A DNA stretch of 23,465 nt, from the NCBI GenBank assembly GCA_020024175.1, contig JAHHUB010000002.1, forward strand, positions 1-23,465. The letters run 5' to 3'. Position 1 is the first letter of the stretch. Every line of letters begins with the position of its first letter. Below are positions 7,691-16,828 of this stretch, in pieces. A program made the position numbers and the translations under genes. Origin of the DNA: Oscillospiraceae bacterium. Its GTDB lineage: Bacteria; Bacillota; Clostridia; Oscillospirales; Ruminococcaceae. Below the pieces are notes generated by a model. That model made no database searches and was not told the DNA's origin. It saw only the letters and a list, made by a program, of their open reading frames with translations.

Positions 7691-8458
7691 ATGGATAATT
7701 TTGCAAATAATATCTATGTTTTTGTCTTTGTAATGCTGAGAATAATCGGTTCGATGATTTTTAATCCCATACTTTCCCGAAAAAATATGCCAAGTTCGGT
7801 AAGAGCGGGACTGTCCCTTGTAATGGCACTTTTGTTTGTTTCGGTTCACCCGGATATGACAGTGGAGGTAAAAGGCTATTTTGATTTTGCATTAATTGCT
7901 GCAAGAGAACTTTTTATTGGATTTACTATTGGATATGTGGTACAATTATTTATAGGAACAGTTGTACTTGCGGGAGAAATTATTGACTATCAACTCGGTC
8001 TTACAATGGGCAAGGTGTATGACCCCGTAAACGCCAGTCAAATCAGTGTTACGGCGGTCTTTTTAAACACTATGTTTATTATATATTTTTTTCAGTCCGG
8101 AGCATATTTGTCTTTTATTAAACTGTTTTGGTCATCATATGAGGTGCTGCCCATAGGATTTGGGTTAGTTACCGAAGAGTTGACTATGCATATAGTAAAG
8201 CTTTTTTCAAACATGTATGTTTTGGCTGTAAGAATGTCTGTTCCTATAATTGCCACTCATATAATAACGGAAATGGGTGTAGGTATTTTGATGAAAGCCG
8301 TGCCCCAGATAAATATTTTCGTTGTAAATATGCAGGTAAAAATAGTTATGGGCGGAATTACATTTTTTGCAATATTAACGCCTCTTTCTGCTTTTATAAA
8401 TAGGCTTATAAATTTGATGATGGGTCATATGAATACTGTTATGAATTTATTAAGCTGA
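7691..8458 (+). CDS. fliR: Flagellar export gate protein FliR
   Basis: A 255-residue, six-helix membrane protein that completes the FliPQR gate. Seen are the N-terminal V-M-L-R-I-I-G-S-M-I-F-N-P segment, P-S-S-V-R-A-G-L-S-L, the E-L-F-I-G-F-T-I-G-Y-V motif, Q-L-G-L-T-M-G-K-V-Y-D-P, and the conserved LMKAVPQINIFVVNMQVKI near the C-terminus. AAGGA at 7676-7680, inside the end of fliQ, serves as ribosome binding site for ATG 7691. Confidence 0.94.
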   Translation: MDNFANNIYVFVFVMLRIIGSMIFNPILSRKNMPSSVRAGLSLVMALLFVSVHPDMTVEVKGYFDFALIAARELFIGFTIGYVVQLFIGTVVLAGEIIDYQLGLTMGKVYDPVNASQISVTAVFLNTMFIIYFFQSGAYLSFIKLFWSSYEVLPIGFGLVTEELTMHIVKLFSNMYVLAVRMSVPIIATHIITEMGVGILMKAVPQINIFVVNMQVKIVMGGITFFAILTPLSAFINRLINLMMGHMNTVMNLLS

Positions 8459-8488
8459 ATACTTTAGAAACATGGGAGATGAATTACT

Positions 8489-9547
8489 TTGGCGGGAGAA
8501 AAAACCGAAAAAGCCAGCCCGAAACGAAAACAAGATGAACGAAAGAAAGGTAATGTCTTTCAAAGTAAAGATGTTGTTGCGGCGGCTTCAATAATTGCCA
8601 TGTTTTTCATCATAAAGATTTTAGCCCCGTTTTTAATGACATATATGCAGGAATTAATGAAAAAATATATTGCTCTCCCCAATATAAATAATACGGGAGA
8701 TATTGCATCAATGAAATTAATTGCCGCTGATGCGATAAAGTATGTCATGGTACTTTCCATGCCGGTGGCTTTGGTATCTGTAATAGTAAGTATTGTTGCC
8801 ACCGGAGCACAGACAAAATTTTTATTTACAGCGGAAAAAATAAAACCTAAATTTGATAAAATGAACCCTTTAAAGGGTATAAAAAATATGTTTTCCATGC
8901 GTTCAATAGTGGAACTTATAAAAAATCTGCTGAAAGTAATTACCATAGGAATTGTAGTGTACAAGGGAATTTCTTCTGAATTTAACTATATTCCAAAGAC
9001 AATGGGTCTTTCTCTGATGCAGTCCATGGCTTTTATAGGCAATGCGGTGTGGAAAATTGTTGTAAATATTATTGTTGTGTTTGTATTTATATCTGCAGCT
9101 GACTTTGGATATCAGTGGTGGGATTATGAAAAAAATCTCCGTATGTCCAAACAGGAAGTTAAAGAAGAATATAAACAAATGGAAGGAAACCCTGAAATTA
9201 AGGGTAAAATTAAAGAAAAACAGCGTGCAATGGCAATGAACCGTATGATGCAGAAAGTTCCTGAAGCCGATGTAGTAATCAAGAACCCGACGCATTTTGC
9301 TGTTGCAGTTAAATATGACAGTGAAAAAAATGCTGCACCTGTAGTTTTGGCAAAAGGTCAGGACAGGGTTGCACTTAAAATAATAGAAATTGCCGAAGAA
9401 AACAAAATTATAACAGTTGAAAATGTTCCTTTGGCAAGAGCACTTTATGCAAAGGTTGAACTGGACAGGGAAATCCCGCCGGAATTTTATCAGCCTGTGG
9501 CTGAAGTGTTGGCTTATGTTTATAACCTTAATAAGAAGGATTTGTAA
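8489..9547 (+). CDS. flhB: Flagellar export switch protein FlhB
   Basis: FlhB controls substrate switching of the flagellar export apparatus from rod/hook to filament subunits. The 352-residue protein starts GEKTEKASPKRKQDERKKG, the family N-terminus, and has four membrane segments (about 33-55, 82-105, 145-162, 188-208). The autocleavage motif NPTH is at residues 266-269 in DVVIKNPTHFAVAVKY, so it should self-process. The start is TTG 8489, chosen because GGGAG at 8474-8478 lies 10 nt upstream and the protein then begins at the family-conserved position. flhA follows 3 nt after the stop. Confidence 0.95.
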   Translation: MAGEKTEKASPKRKQDERKKGNVFQSKDVVAAASIIAMFFIIKILAPFLMTYMQELMKKYIALPNINNTGDIASMKLIAADAIKYVMVLSMPVALVSVIVSIVATGAQTKFLFTAEKIKPKFDKMNPLKGIKNMFSMRSIVELIKNLLKVITIGIVVYKGISSEFNYIPKTMGLSLMQSMAFIGNAVWKIVVNIIVVFVFISAADFGYQWWDYEKNLRMSKQEVKEEYKQMEGNPEIKGKIKEKQRAMAMNRMMQKVPEADVVIKNPTHFAVAVKYDSEKNAAPVVLAKGQDRVALKIIEIAEENKIITVENVPLARALYAKVELDREIPPEFYQPVAEVLAYVYNLNKKDL

Positions 9548-9550
9548 TAA

Positions 9551-11620
9551 ATGAAGAAAGCAAAGAATTTAGTTCCATTGCTGGTAGTAGCGATTGTACT
9601 ACTTATAGTAATACCGTTGCCGCCATTTTTGTTGGACCTTATGTTTATCATAAACATAACAATTTCTCTTGTTATACTGCTTACAACCATGTATATCAAG
9701 GAAACTCTGCAGTTTTCGATATTTCCATCGGTACTGCTGATTACCACATTGTTTCGATTGTGTCTTAATATTTCCTCCACAAGACTTATTTTAAGTAAGG
9801 GAGGAGCTGCCGGACAAGTTATCAAGACCTTTGGTGAATTTGTTATTGGCGGAGATGCAGTTGTAGGTTTTATCATATTTCTGATTATAGTTTTAGTTCA
9901 GTTTATTGTTATTACAAAAGGTTCCGAAAGAGTTGCAGAAGTATCCGCAAGATTTACTTTGGATGCTATGCCCGGTAAACAGATGGCTATTGACGCAGAT
10001 TTGAGCTCAGGACTTATTGATGAACAAACAGCAAAAATCAGAAGAAGCAAAATTCAAAGAGAAGCAGATTTCTTTGGAGCTATGGACGGTGCGTCAAAGT
10101 TTGTAAAGGGCGATGCCATAATCTCTATTATCACCACCTTTATCAACTTAGTGGGTGGTACAGTTGTAGGAATGGTAGTTAATCACGGAAGTTTTGCAGA
10201 TGTGCTTTCCACATATGCCATAGCTACCGTTGGTGATGGTTTGGTTTCTCAGTTGCCATCACTTATTATTTCTACTGCAACAGGTATTATAGTTACTCGA
10301 AGTGCATCAGAAAATAACTTGGCTGAGGACTTGTCAAAACAGTTTCTTTCACAGCCAAAAGTGCTTATTTCTGCAGGTTCCGTTATTGGAATTTCCTGTT
10401 TAATTCCGGGATTTCCTAAAATCCAGATATTAGTTGTAGCAGCTTTTCTTATCTTTTTGGGAACATATATGCTCAAACAGGGAAAAGAAGGGCCTCTTAC
10501 AGCGGAAGAAGCAGCTCAGAAAGCTATGGAAGAAGCTGCGGCTATGCAGGAAGACAACAGCGAAATTGCTTATTACAGGAATATTGACAATGTTTACGGA
10601 CTTTTGCAGGTTGAACCTATTGAAATGGAGTTCGGATATAGCCTTATACCTTTGGTTGACGAAGGTGGCGGAGGTACATTTATTGACAGAGTTGTAATGT
10701 TCCGTAAACAGTTTGCCATGGAAATGGGTGTGGTTATTCCCTCTGTAAGACTTAGAGATAATGGAATGATTAACCCTAACCAGTATACAATTAAACTTAA
10801 AGGTGAAGAAGTGGCCAGAGGTGAAGTATTGGTTGACCATTATCTTGCTCTTGATGCAGGAAATGTAAGTATACCGATAAGTGGGATTGATACCATAGAA
10901 CCCGCCTTTGGAATACCTGCAAAATGGATTAGTGAAAACCGCAAAGATGAAGCTGAACTGGCAGGATATACAATAATTGACCCAATATCCGTTATTGTAA
11001 CTCACATGACAGAAGTTATAAGACAACACGCACATGAGATTTTAACCAGACAGGATGTTATGGCTTTGCTGGAAAACCTCAAAAAAACCAATCAAATGCT
11101 GGTGGATGATACTGTACCCGCATTGTTGCCTATCGGGGATTTCCAAAAAGTACTTGCCAACCTGGTAAGAGAAGGTATTCCTATCAGGGATTTGGAAAGT
11201 ATTTTGGAAACAGTGGCAGATTATGCTCCTTTGTTTAAGGATACGGATATGCTTACCGAATATGTCAGACAGGCACTTAAAAGAACTATCACAAGAAAGT
11301 TTTCGGAAGCAGGCAGCATAAAAGTTCTTACAGTGGATACAGAAGTGGAAAACACTATAATGGCTGCTGTAAAACAATCGGAACATGGTTCATATCTTGC
11401 ACTTGATCCTGATTCCGTGCAGAAAATAGTAACTGCCATGACAGGAAAAATCTCAGAAATAAAAAATATTGTTCCAAGTCCTATTATACTGACTTCACCA
11501 GTGGTGCGTATGTATCTTCAGAAAATTGCAGATCAGTTCAGTCCCGGAACATATGTATTGTCTTTTAATGAGATAGATACCAATGTACAGATACAATCGC
11601 TTGGAAATATAGAGATTTAA
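9551..11620 (+). CDS. flhA: Flagellar export protein FlhA
   Basis: FlhA is the largest export gate subunit; its cytoplasmic nonamer receives chaperone-substrate complexes. The 689-residue protein has an N-terminal membrane half (about residues 1-310) and a soluble C-terminal half (about 340-689). The FHIPEP signature is clear: PGKQMAIDADLSSGLID, then RREADFFGAMDGASKFVKGD in substance (here K-I-Q-R-E-A-D-F-F-G-A-M-D-G-A). Length is normal for the family. Ribosome binding site AAGGA lies at the end of flhB. flhF and flhG, which usually follow, are missing; the sigma factor gene comes next. Confidence 0.96.
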   Translation: MKKAKNLVPLLVVAIVLLIVIPLPPFLLDLMFIINITISLVILLTTMYIKETLQFSIFPSVLLITTLFRLCLNISSTRLILSKGGAAGQVIKTFGEFVIGGDAVVGFIIFLIIVLVQFIVITKGSERVAEVSARFTLDAMPGKQMAIDADLSSGLIDEQTAKIRRSKIQREADFFGAMDGASKFVKGDAIISIITTFINLVGGTVVGMVVNHGSFADVLSTYAIATVGDGLVSQLPSLIISTATGIIVTRSASENNLAEDLSKQFLSQPKVLISAGSVIGISCLIPGFPKIQILVVAAFLIFLGTYMLKQGKEGPLTAEEAAQKAMEEAAAMQEDNSEIAYYRNIDNVYGLLQVEPIEMEFGYSLIPLVDEGGGGTFIDRVVMFRKQFAMEMGVVIPSVRLRDNGMINPNQYTIKLKGEEVARGEVLVDHYLALDAGNVSIPISGIDTIEPAFGIPAKWISENRKDEAELAGYTIIDPISVIVTHMTEVIRQHAHEILTRQDVMALLENLKKTNQMLVDDTVPALLPIGDFQKVLANLVREGIPIRDLESILETVADYAPLFKDTDMLTEYVRQALKRTITRKFSEAGSIKVLTVDTEVENTIMAAVKQSEHGSYLALDPDSVQKIVTAMTGKISEIKNIVPSPIILTSPVVRMYLQKIADQFSPGTYVLSFNEIDTNVQIQSLGNIEI

Positions 11621-11641
11621 ACTGAAAAGGAGGGCATTTGT

Positions 11642-12427
11642 ATGGTTGAAAAACTCAGCGAAGACGAATTAAATGCCCTTTGGGATAATTACCGAACAAA
11701 TAAATCAGAAGAAAATCGAAATAAAATTATAATGGCATACAGCAATCTTGTATCTGTGATAGGCATGAAAATGAGAAATGTCTGTATAGGTGCCACTGAT
11801 GTGGAGGATATAATAAGTCAGGGTTTTTTAGCACTGATTGATGCTATAGACAGATTTGACGCACAAAGAGATGTTAAATTTGAAACCTTTGCTTCAATCA
11901 GAATTAAAGGTGCTATGATTGATTATATCCGAAAGCAGGATTTAATACCACGCCGAGTGAGAAAACTTTCCCGGGATATTGAGGAGATTGAATCAGCTTT
12001 CAGAGCAAACCATAACAGATTACCCACAGATGAGGAGTTGGCTGAGGAGCTTAATATCAGTGTAGAAAAGCTAAATAGATACCGAATGGAAATTTATAAT
12101 GCCAATGTAGTATATTTTGACTCCTATTTAAATGCACATGACAGTGCTGTTGGTGCTGTTATTGATGCAGATAAAGAAGATAAAACCCCTGAAAACACAT
12201 ATATGAAAGAGGAGCTCAGGGAAAATTTGGCTGCCGCAATAGATACACTGAATTATCAGGAAAGAACACTGATAAGTTTATACTATTATGAAGGCATAAA
12301 ATTAAAAGAAATTGCTTATGTTTTTGATTTAACAGAATCCAGAATATGTCAGATACATCTGAAAGCCATAAGCAAAATAAAAAAATATTTGAATGACAAA
12401 GGATTACTGGAGGGAGAGCAAATATGA
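11642..12427 (+). CDS. fliA: Motility sigma factor FliA/SigD (sigma-28)
   Basis: A 261-residue sigma-70 family group 3 factor expected to transcribe late flagellar and chemotaxis genes. Region 2 (about residues 25-100) includes DVEDIISQGFLALIDAIDRF and KFETFASIRIKGAMIDYIRK, where the F-x-T-F-A-x-x-R-I-K-G-A-M-x-D-x-x-R pattern is typical of FliA. Region 3 follows (RRVRKLSRDIEEIE). Region 4 (about 195-255) has the helix-turn-helix LKEIAYVFDLTESRICQIHL. GGAGGGCATTTG precedes ATG 11642. Its TGA overlaps the next ATG. No anti-sigma factor FlgM gene is present in the window. Confidence 0.94.
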   Translation: MVEKLSEDELNALWDNYRTNKSEENRNKIIMAYSNLVSVIGMKMRNVCIGATDVEDIISQGFLALIDAIDRFDAQRDVKFETFASIRIKGAMIDYIRKQDLIPRRVRKLSRDIEEIESAFRANHNRLPTDEELAEELNISVEKLNRYRMEIYNANVVYFDSYLNAHDSAVGAVIDADKEDKTPENTYMKEELRENLAAAIDTLNYQERTLISLYYYEGIKLKEIAYVFDLTESRICQIHLKAISKIKKYLNDKGLLEGEQI

Positions 12428-13176
12428 TTAGAGGATTTTATACTGCTGCTTCTGGAATGTACACTCAGCAGAAAAAAACAAATGTATTAAGCAATAATAT
12501 GGCTAATATAGGCACTGCCGGCTATAAGAAGGACAGACTTATTTCCACTACTTTCAGTCAGGAACTGGTTATGAGACTGGAAAAGGGAAATCCTGAGAAT
12601 TTTGGCAGATTTGATATTATTAACCATCCTGATGAAGTACATACCGATTATGCCCAAAGTGATTTTGACATTACCAACAGACCTTATGATATGTCTATTT
12701 TGGGAGATGGATTTTTTGTTGTAAAAACTGATGACGGCAAAGAATTATTGACAAGAAACGGTCAATTTGACATTGATGCAAAAGGTTGTCTTATTTTAAG
12801 AGGTGTGGGAAAAGTTCAAAGTAACAGAGGAGACATAAAACTTCCAAAATCTGATTTTATTGTGTCAGCTGATGGCACTATAACTACATCTGACGGAAAG
12901 AATTTCCAGCTTAAAATAGTTATGCCGGAAAATAAGGATACACTTTCAAATGCTTATAATGGTACATTTACTGATTCTGCACCTAAAAAGCAAAAACAGC
13001 TAAAAGATGGCTTTGAAATTATGCAGGGAGCTTATGAAAGATCTAATGTTGATGTATCAGAAGAAATGACAAGAATTATTGAAGCTCAAAGAACATTCCA
13101 GTCCTGTGGACAAATGGTAAGAATGATAGATACCAGTGAATCCAAACTGCTTGAAAAAATCGGTAGTGGAAGATAA
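12424..13176 (+). CDS. flgF: Flagellar rod/hook-basal body protein, FlgF/FlhO-like
   Basis: A 250-residue member of the flagellar rod/hook family. The N-terminus MIRGFYTAASGMYTQQKKTN with LSNNMANIGTAGYKK is the rod signature. A core ILGDGFFVVKTDDGKELLTR and a C-terminus Q-G-A-Y-E-R-S-N-V-D-V-S-E-E-M-T-R-I-I-E-A-Q-R-T-F-Q follow. It resembles Bacillus FlhO at the start, and by position is the first of two tandem rod genes. It probably forms part of the distal rod. The choice between FlgF and FlgG is by similarity and order, not certain. It overlaps the sigma factor stop by 4 nt (ATGA), with GGAGGGAG upstream. Confidence 0.82.
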   Translation: MIRGFYTAASGMYTQQKKTNVLSNNMANIGTAGYKKDRLISTTFSQELVMRLEKGNPENFGRFDIINHPDEVHTDYAQSDFDITNRPYDMSILGDGFFVVKTDDGKELLTRNGQFDIDAKGCLILRGVGKVQSNRGDIKLPKSDFIVSADGTITTSDGKNFQLKIVMPENKDTLSNAYNGTFTDSAPKKQKQLKDGFEIMQGAYERSNVDVSEEMTRIIEAQRTFQSCGQMVRMIDTSESKLLEKIGSGR

Positions 13177-13199
13177 TTATAACAAAGGGGTGAAAATAT

Positions 13200-13943
13200 A
13201 TGAATATAGCCTTTAGAACAGGTGCTTTGGGACTTATCGCATATCAAAAAGGCATGGATACTTTAGCTAATAATATGGCTAATGTAAATAACCATGGATA
13301 CAAAACTATGAGAAGTTCTTTTTCTGATTTGCTTTACAATGATATGACCCATTACGCTGAAAAAAACGGAAAAGATATAAGAACTGGTTTGGGTGTAAAA
13401 CAAATTGCTACTGACTATATGTTTGAACAGGGAGCACCTCAAACAACAGAAAGAGATTTGGACTTTTGTATTGTAGGAAGTGGATTTTTTCAGATTATAA
13501 GCGGAGATAAAAAAGATAAATCCGTAAAATATACAAGGGATGGAAATTTTTCATTAAAACTTGAAAAAGATGGAGCTTATTTAGTTCATTCAGCTAGTCA
13601 AAAATATGTAGCTGACAAAAAAGGTCAAAAAATCAAGGTAAATATGAAGTCTGATGGAACAGTTGATACTGCACAAATACTTAAAAGTTTAGGTATATAT
13701 AAATTTGACAATCCATATGCCATGGATCCTGATGGAAGCAATTTGCTGTCAGATAATGTACTTACAGGAAAGCCCCAGGCAGATAATATAAGTCAAGTTA
13801 AATCAGGAATGCTTGAAGGTTCATCTGTAGATGTTTCAAGACAAATGAGTGATATAATTATTACTCAAAGATCATTTCAGTTTAATTCCAGAGTTGTTCA
13901 AATAGCTGATGAAATGGAGCAAGAAGTAAATAAGCTGAGATAA
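13200..13943 (+). CDS. flgG: Flagellar rod/hook-basal body protein, FlgG/FlhP-like
   Basis: The second tandem rod-family protein, 247 residues. The N-terminus has G-A-L-G-L-I-A-Y-Q-K-G-M-D, LANNMANVNNHGYKTMRSSF and SDLLYND; the core has CIVGSGFFQIISGDK; the C-terminus has EGSSVDVSRQMSDIIITQRS, then F-Q-F-N-S-R-V-V-Q-I-A-D-E-M. The general shape resembles Bacillus FlhP and distal-rod FlgG. Together with the gene upstream it presumably makes the rod section that joins the hook. AAAGGGGTG precedes ATG 13200. Paralogue assignment is tentative. Confidence 0.82.
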   Translation: MNIAFRTGALGLIAYQKGMDTLANNMANVNNHGYKTMRSSFSDLLYNDMTHYAEKNGKDIRTGLGVKQIATDYMFEQGAPQTTERDLDFCIVGSGFFQIISGDKKDKSVKYTRDGNFSLKLEKDGAYLVHSASQKYVADKKGQKIKVNMKSDGTVDTAQILKSLGIYKFDNPYAMDPDGSNLLSDNVLTGKPQADNISQVKSGMLEGSSVDVSRQMSDIIITQRSFQFNSRVVQIADEMEQEVNKLR

Positions 13944-13960
13944 TATTGGGGGATATATAA

Positions 13961-14581
13961 ATGGCTATAGATAGTTACGATAATTTAAATTCGCTGCATA
14001 TGGATGTGCTCCAGGAAATAGGAAATATTGGAGCTGGAAACAGCATAACAGCACTTACAAGTATGATTAGTACAAAGGTGGATATGACTCCTCCAAAAGT
14101 AAGACTTCTCTCATTTGCTGAAGCAGTTGAAAGTTCCGGTGGAGCCGAAAAAGTAGGAATAGGAATTTTGCTCACACTGTCAGGCGATATAAGCGGAATG
14201 ATTATGTTTATAATTGAAGAAGATTTTGCACATAAAATATTAAATCTTCTTATGGGTCAAAATATCACTGAAATATCCGATGATGATGAAATGTCCAAAT
14301 CAGCACTTTGTGAAATAGGTAATATTATGGGGGGTTCTTTTATAAATGCTATTGCCAGCATGACAGGTATGACTATAGAAATATCAACACCTAGTTTTGC
14401 AAGAGATATGATGGGAGCAATTTTGAGTGTTCCTGCAATAGTTTTCGGACAAATTGGAGATAAAGTTTTATTTATTGAGGAAGAATTTAACGATGAAGAG
14501 GAAAGCATAAAGAGTAAGGTTGCACTTATTCCAGATGTTGAATCACTTAATAAAATACTAGTTCGTTTGGGGATTGAATAA
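13961..14581 (+). CDS. cheC: CheY-P phosphatase CheC
   Basis: CheC dephosphorylates CheY-P and, with CheD, forms an adaptation feedback loop in Bacillus-type chemotaxis. The 206-residue protein has the pseudo-symmetric CheC fold with both active sites intact: D15-E19-N22 in MDVLQEIGNIGAGNS and S114-E118-N121 in KSALCEIGNIMGGSF. TGGGGG lies before ATG 13961. Its TAA shares one base with the cheD ATG (TAATG), the tight coupling usual for this pair. No cheA, cheB, cheR or cheW is in the window, so the kinase must be encoded elsewhere. Confidence 0.95.
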   Translation: MAIDSYDNLNSLHMDVLQEIGNIGAGNSITALTSMISTKVDMTPPKVRLLSFAEAVESSGGAEKVGIGILLTLSGDISGMIMFIIEEDFAHKILNLLMGQNITEISDDDEMSKSALCEIGNIMGGSFINAIASMTGMTIEISTPSFARDMMGAILSVPAIVFGQIGDKVLFIEEEFNDEEESIKSKVALIPDVESLNKILVRLGIE

Positions 14582-15066
14582 TGGCTAATACAATAACAGT
14601 TGGTATATCTGACTTAAATGTAGTTAAAGTACCAGATCAACTTATAACTTACGCGTTAGGGTCCTGTGTTGGCATATGTCTGTATGACAAAACAGTTGGG
14701 TTAGCAGGTATGGCACATATAATGCTGCCATCTATTGTCGAATCAGGAAGTAAGGATAATATATACAAATTTGCTGACAGCGGTATTGCGGAGCTTGTCA
14801 AAAGAATGACAGCTGCTGGCGCCAGCAAGGGAAGAATGGTAGCTAAAATCGCAGGCGGAGCTCAGATGTTTAAACTAAGCTCTACATCATTAATTTCAAA
14901 TATAGGAGAAAGAAATGTAACATCTGTTAAAAGAGTTTTGGCGGCTCAGGGTATAAGAATAATAGCGGAAGATACCGGGCTTAATTACGGCAGAACAATT
15001 ATATTTAACAGTGTTGATGGAGGTTTGACAGTAAAAGCAGTAGGAAAGGCACCTAAGGTAATATAA
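14581..15066 (+). CDS. cheD: Chemoreceptor glutamine deamidase CheD
   Basis: CheD deamidates specific glutamines on methyl-accepting chemoreceptors and stimulates CheC. The 161-residue sequence has the papain-like catalytic set expected for the family: Cys29 in LGSCVGICLYD, His46 in MAHIMLP, and Thr23 just before the cysteine loop. K-I-A-G-G-A-Q-M-F and N-I-G-E-R-N are further family motifs. It overlaps cheC by one base. Confidence 0.95.
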   Translation: MANTITVGISDLNVVKVPDQLITYALGSCVGICLYDKTVGLAGMAHIMLPSIVESGSKDNIYKFADSGIAELVKRMTAAGASKGRMVAKIAGGAQMFKLSSTSLISNIGERNVTSVKRVLAAQGIRIIAEDTGLNYGRTIIFNSVDGGLTVKAVGKAPKVI

Positions 15067-15088
15067 AATAAAAAGGGGGTAGAGCCAA

Positions 15089-16798
15089 GTGTCTGATGGC
15101 AAAAACAAAAGTTTCCTGTATAATTTAGCAAAGAAATTTTTTGATAAGGATAATAAAGCTGAAGAAAACAATAAGGAAAATACATTTGAAAATGAAGAGG
15201 CCACAGATTTGAGCGATATGCCTCAGTTAATATCGCTGGAAGGCGATATGGGCAGTGTGGAAACAGATCAGCAATTATCCGATGATGAAGCAATGCAGCA
15301 ACTCAGAAAGTTGATTTACGGAGAAAAAGATGATCCTGTTGAAGTGGATTTCAATGATAAAACATCACAGGAAGAACCAGCGATTAATGTAACAAAAGAA
15401 AAACTTCCTCCTTTGGATTCCAAATTATCTTTGGAAATTGCTCCGGATACAATGTCAGCACATATTTATATTACTCCTCCTGAAAATGGCGGAAAAGATG
15501 TTACAGTTCAGGATATTCTGGCTCTTATAAATTCTAAGCATATATTTTTTGGAATAGATTTAGCAGCTATAAAAGAAGCTGTAGATAACAAAATTTATAA
15601 CACAAAAGTTCAAATTGCACAAGGTGTGCATCCTGTTAAAGGAAAAGACGGATATATCGAAGAAGTTGTAAAAATTTCTGAGAGTAAAAAAGGTCCAAAA
15701 GAGAGAAATGATGGTACTTTGGACTTTAAGGAACTTGGCAAAATTATAAATGTGGAAAAAGGTCAGCTTATTTGCAGAGTACACTATCCTGTTCCTGGGG
15801 TTGATGGCAAAAACATAATGGGTAAAAGCATAAAACATATTCCGGGACGAGAAGTGCCAGATCCTTTGGGAAGAAACACCATATTTAACGAAGATAAAAC
15901 TATGGTAATTGCATCTATTTCAGGAAGCGTAAGCGTTGTAGGCGGCAAATACAATGTTTCCGAAGTGTATAAGATTTCTGGAAATGTTGATTCTTCCACA
16001 GGCAATATTAATTTCCTTGGATCAGTAATAGTAGGCGGAGATGTAAAAGAAGGATTTTCCATTATTGCAACAGATGAAGTAAGAATTGCTGGAGTAGTGG
16101 AAGGTGCTTACATTAAATCAGGTGCTGATGTAAAAATAAGTCAGGGCATAAACGGTATGGGTAAAGGTGTAATTATTGCAAATGGTGATGTTGAATGTAA
16201 ATTTATCGAAAATTGCCGTATACAGGCATTTGGCGATGTAATTGCCCAAAGTGTTGTTGGAGCAAATATAAGTTGTGATAATAACTTAATTGTTACAGAA
16301 GGAAAAGGTGTAATTAAGGGAGGTAACTATAGTGTTGCCGGAAGTATAACAGCTAAAGCATTAGGTTCTGTTTCCAATATTACAACTAATATAGTTTTGG
16401 GTATATCTGTAACTTTAAGTGAACAAATTTCTAACTTAAAAACAGAAGCAGACACACTTTTGCAGGAAATTACCAAGCTTAATCAGGTAACTACATATTT
16501 TGCGGATTTGGCAAAAAAACATCAGCTTGACCAAGAAAAATTAGCTCTGTATAACAGTGCTGTTTACACACATAATGAAAAAGTAAAAGTATTGCAGGAA
16601 AAAAGAGAACAAATTGACAAGATGGAAGTTAAACTTAGTGAATCGACTAAAAGTAACATTTCGTTAAAAGATAGGATATATCCGGGTGTTAATATTACAA
16701 TAGGTAATTTTAATACAAGAATTAGAAACGAGATAGAAAGACCATTGATTTACCTCGGACAGGATAATATTGTAATTTCCGAGGGTGGAGCAAAATAA
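15089..16798 (+). CDS. FapA-like (DUF342) flagellar assembly protein
   Basis: A 569-residue DUF342/FapA protein. Residues about 1-100 are charged, acid-rich and probably disordered. From about 110 an N-terminal DUF342 domain starts (L-E-I-A-P-D-T-M-S-A-H-I-Y-I-T-P-P). About 210-260 hold the V-H-Y-P-V-P-G-V-D-G-K-N-I-M-G-K motif. About 290-440 form a right-handed beta-solenoid of short G-D-V/G-S-V/G-A repeats (VIVGGDVKEGF, VRIAGVVEGAYI, NGDVECKFIENCRIQAFGD). About 445-525 are a coiled coil (SEQISNLKTEADTLLQEI). FapA in Vibrio affects polar flagellar placement, but the role in Clostridia is not known to me. The GTG start at 15089 is set by AAAAGGGGG at 15071-15079. Confidence 0.85.
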   Translation: MSDGKNKSFLYNLAKKFFDKDNKAEENNKENTFENEEATDLSDMPQLISLEGDMGSVETDQQLSDDEAMQQLRKLIYGEKDDPVEVDFNDKTSQEEPAINVTKEKLPPLDSKLSLEIAPDTMSAHIYITPPENGGKDVTVQDILALINSKHIFFGIDLAAIKEAVDNKIYNTKVQIAQGVHPVKGKDGYIEEVVKISESKKGPKERNDGTLDFKELGKIINVEKGQLICRVHYPVPGVDGKNIMGKSIKHIPGREVPDPLGRNTIFNEDKTMVIASISGSVSVVGGKYNVSEVYKISGNVDSSTGNINFLGSVIVGGDVKEGFSIIATDEVRIAGVVEGAYIKSGADVKISQGINGMGKGVIIANGDVECKFIENCRIQAFGDVIAQSVVGANISCDNNLIVTEGKGVIKGGNYSVAGSITAKALGSVSNITTNIVLGISVTLSEQISNLKTEADTLLQEITKLNQVTTYFADLAKKHQLDQEKLALYNSAVYTHNEKVKVLQEKREQIDKMEVKLSESTKSNISLKDRIYPGVNITIGNFNTRIRNEIERPLIYLGQDNIVISEGGAK

Positions 16799-16828
16799 AA
16801 TTATATTATATAGAATGGTGGACTTAAA

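Noticed and set aside
10430..11035. 201-codon minus-strand open frame inside flhA
   Set aside because: It is a shadow of the flhA coding strand, rich in Cys, His, Phe and Tyr, with no ribosome binding site or family resemblance. The same holds for the minus-strand frames at 2634-3095, 4455-4922 and 8903-9295.
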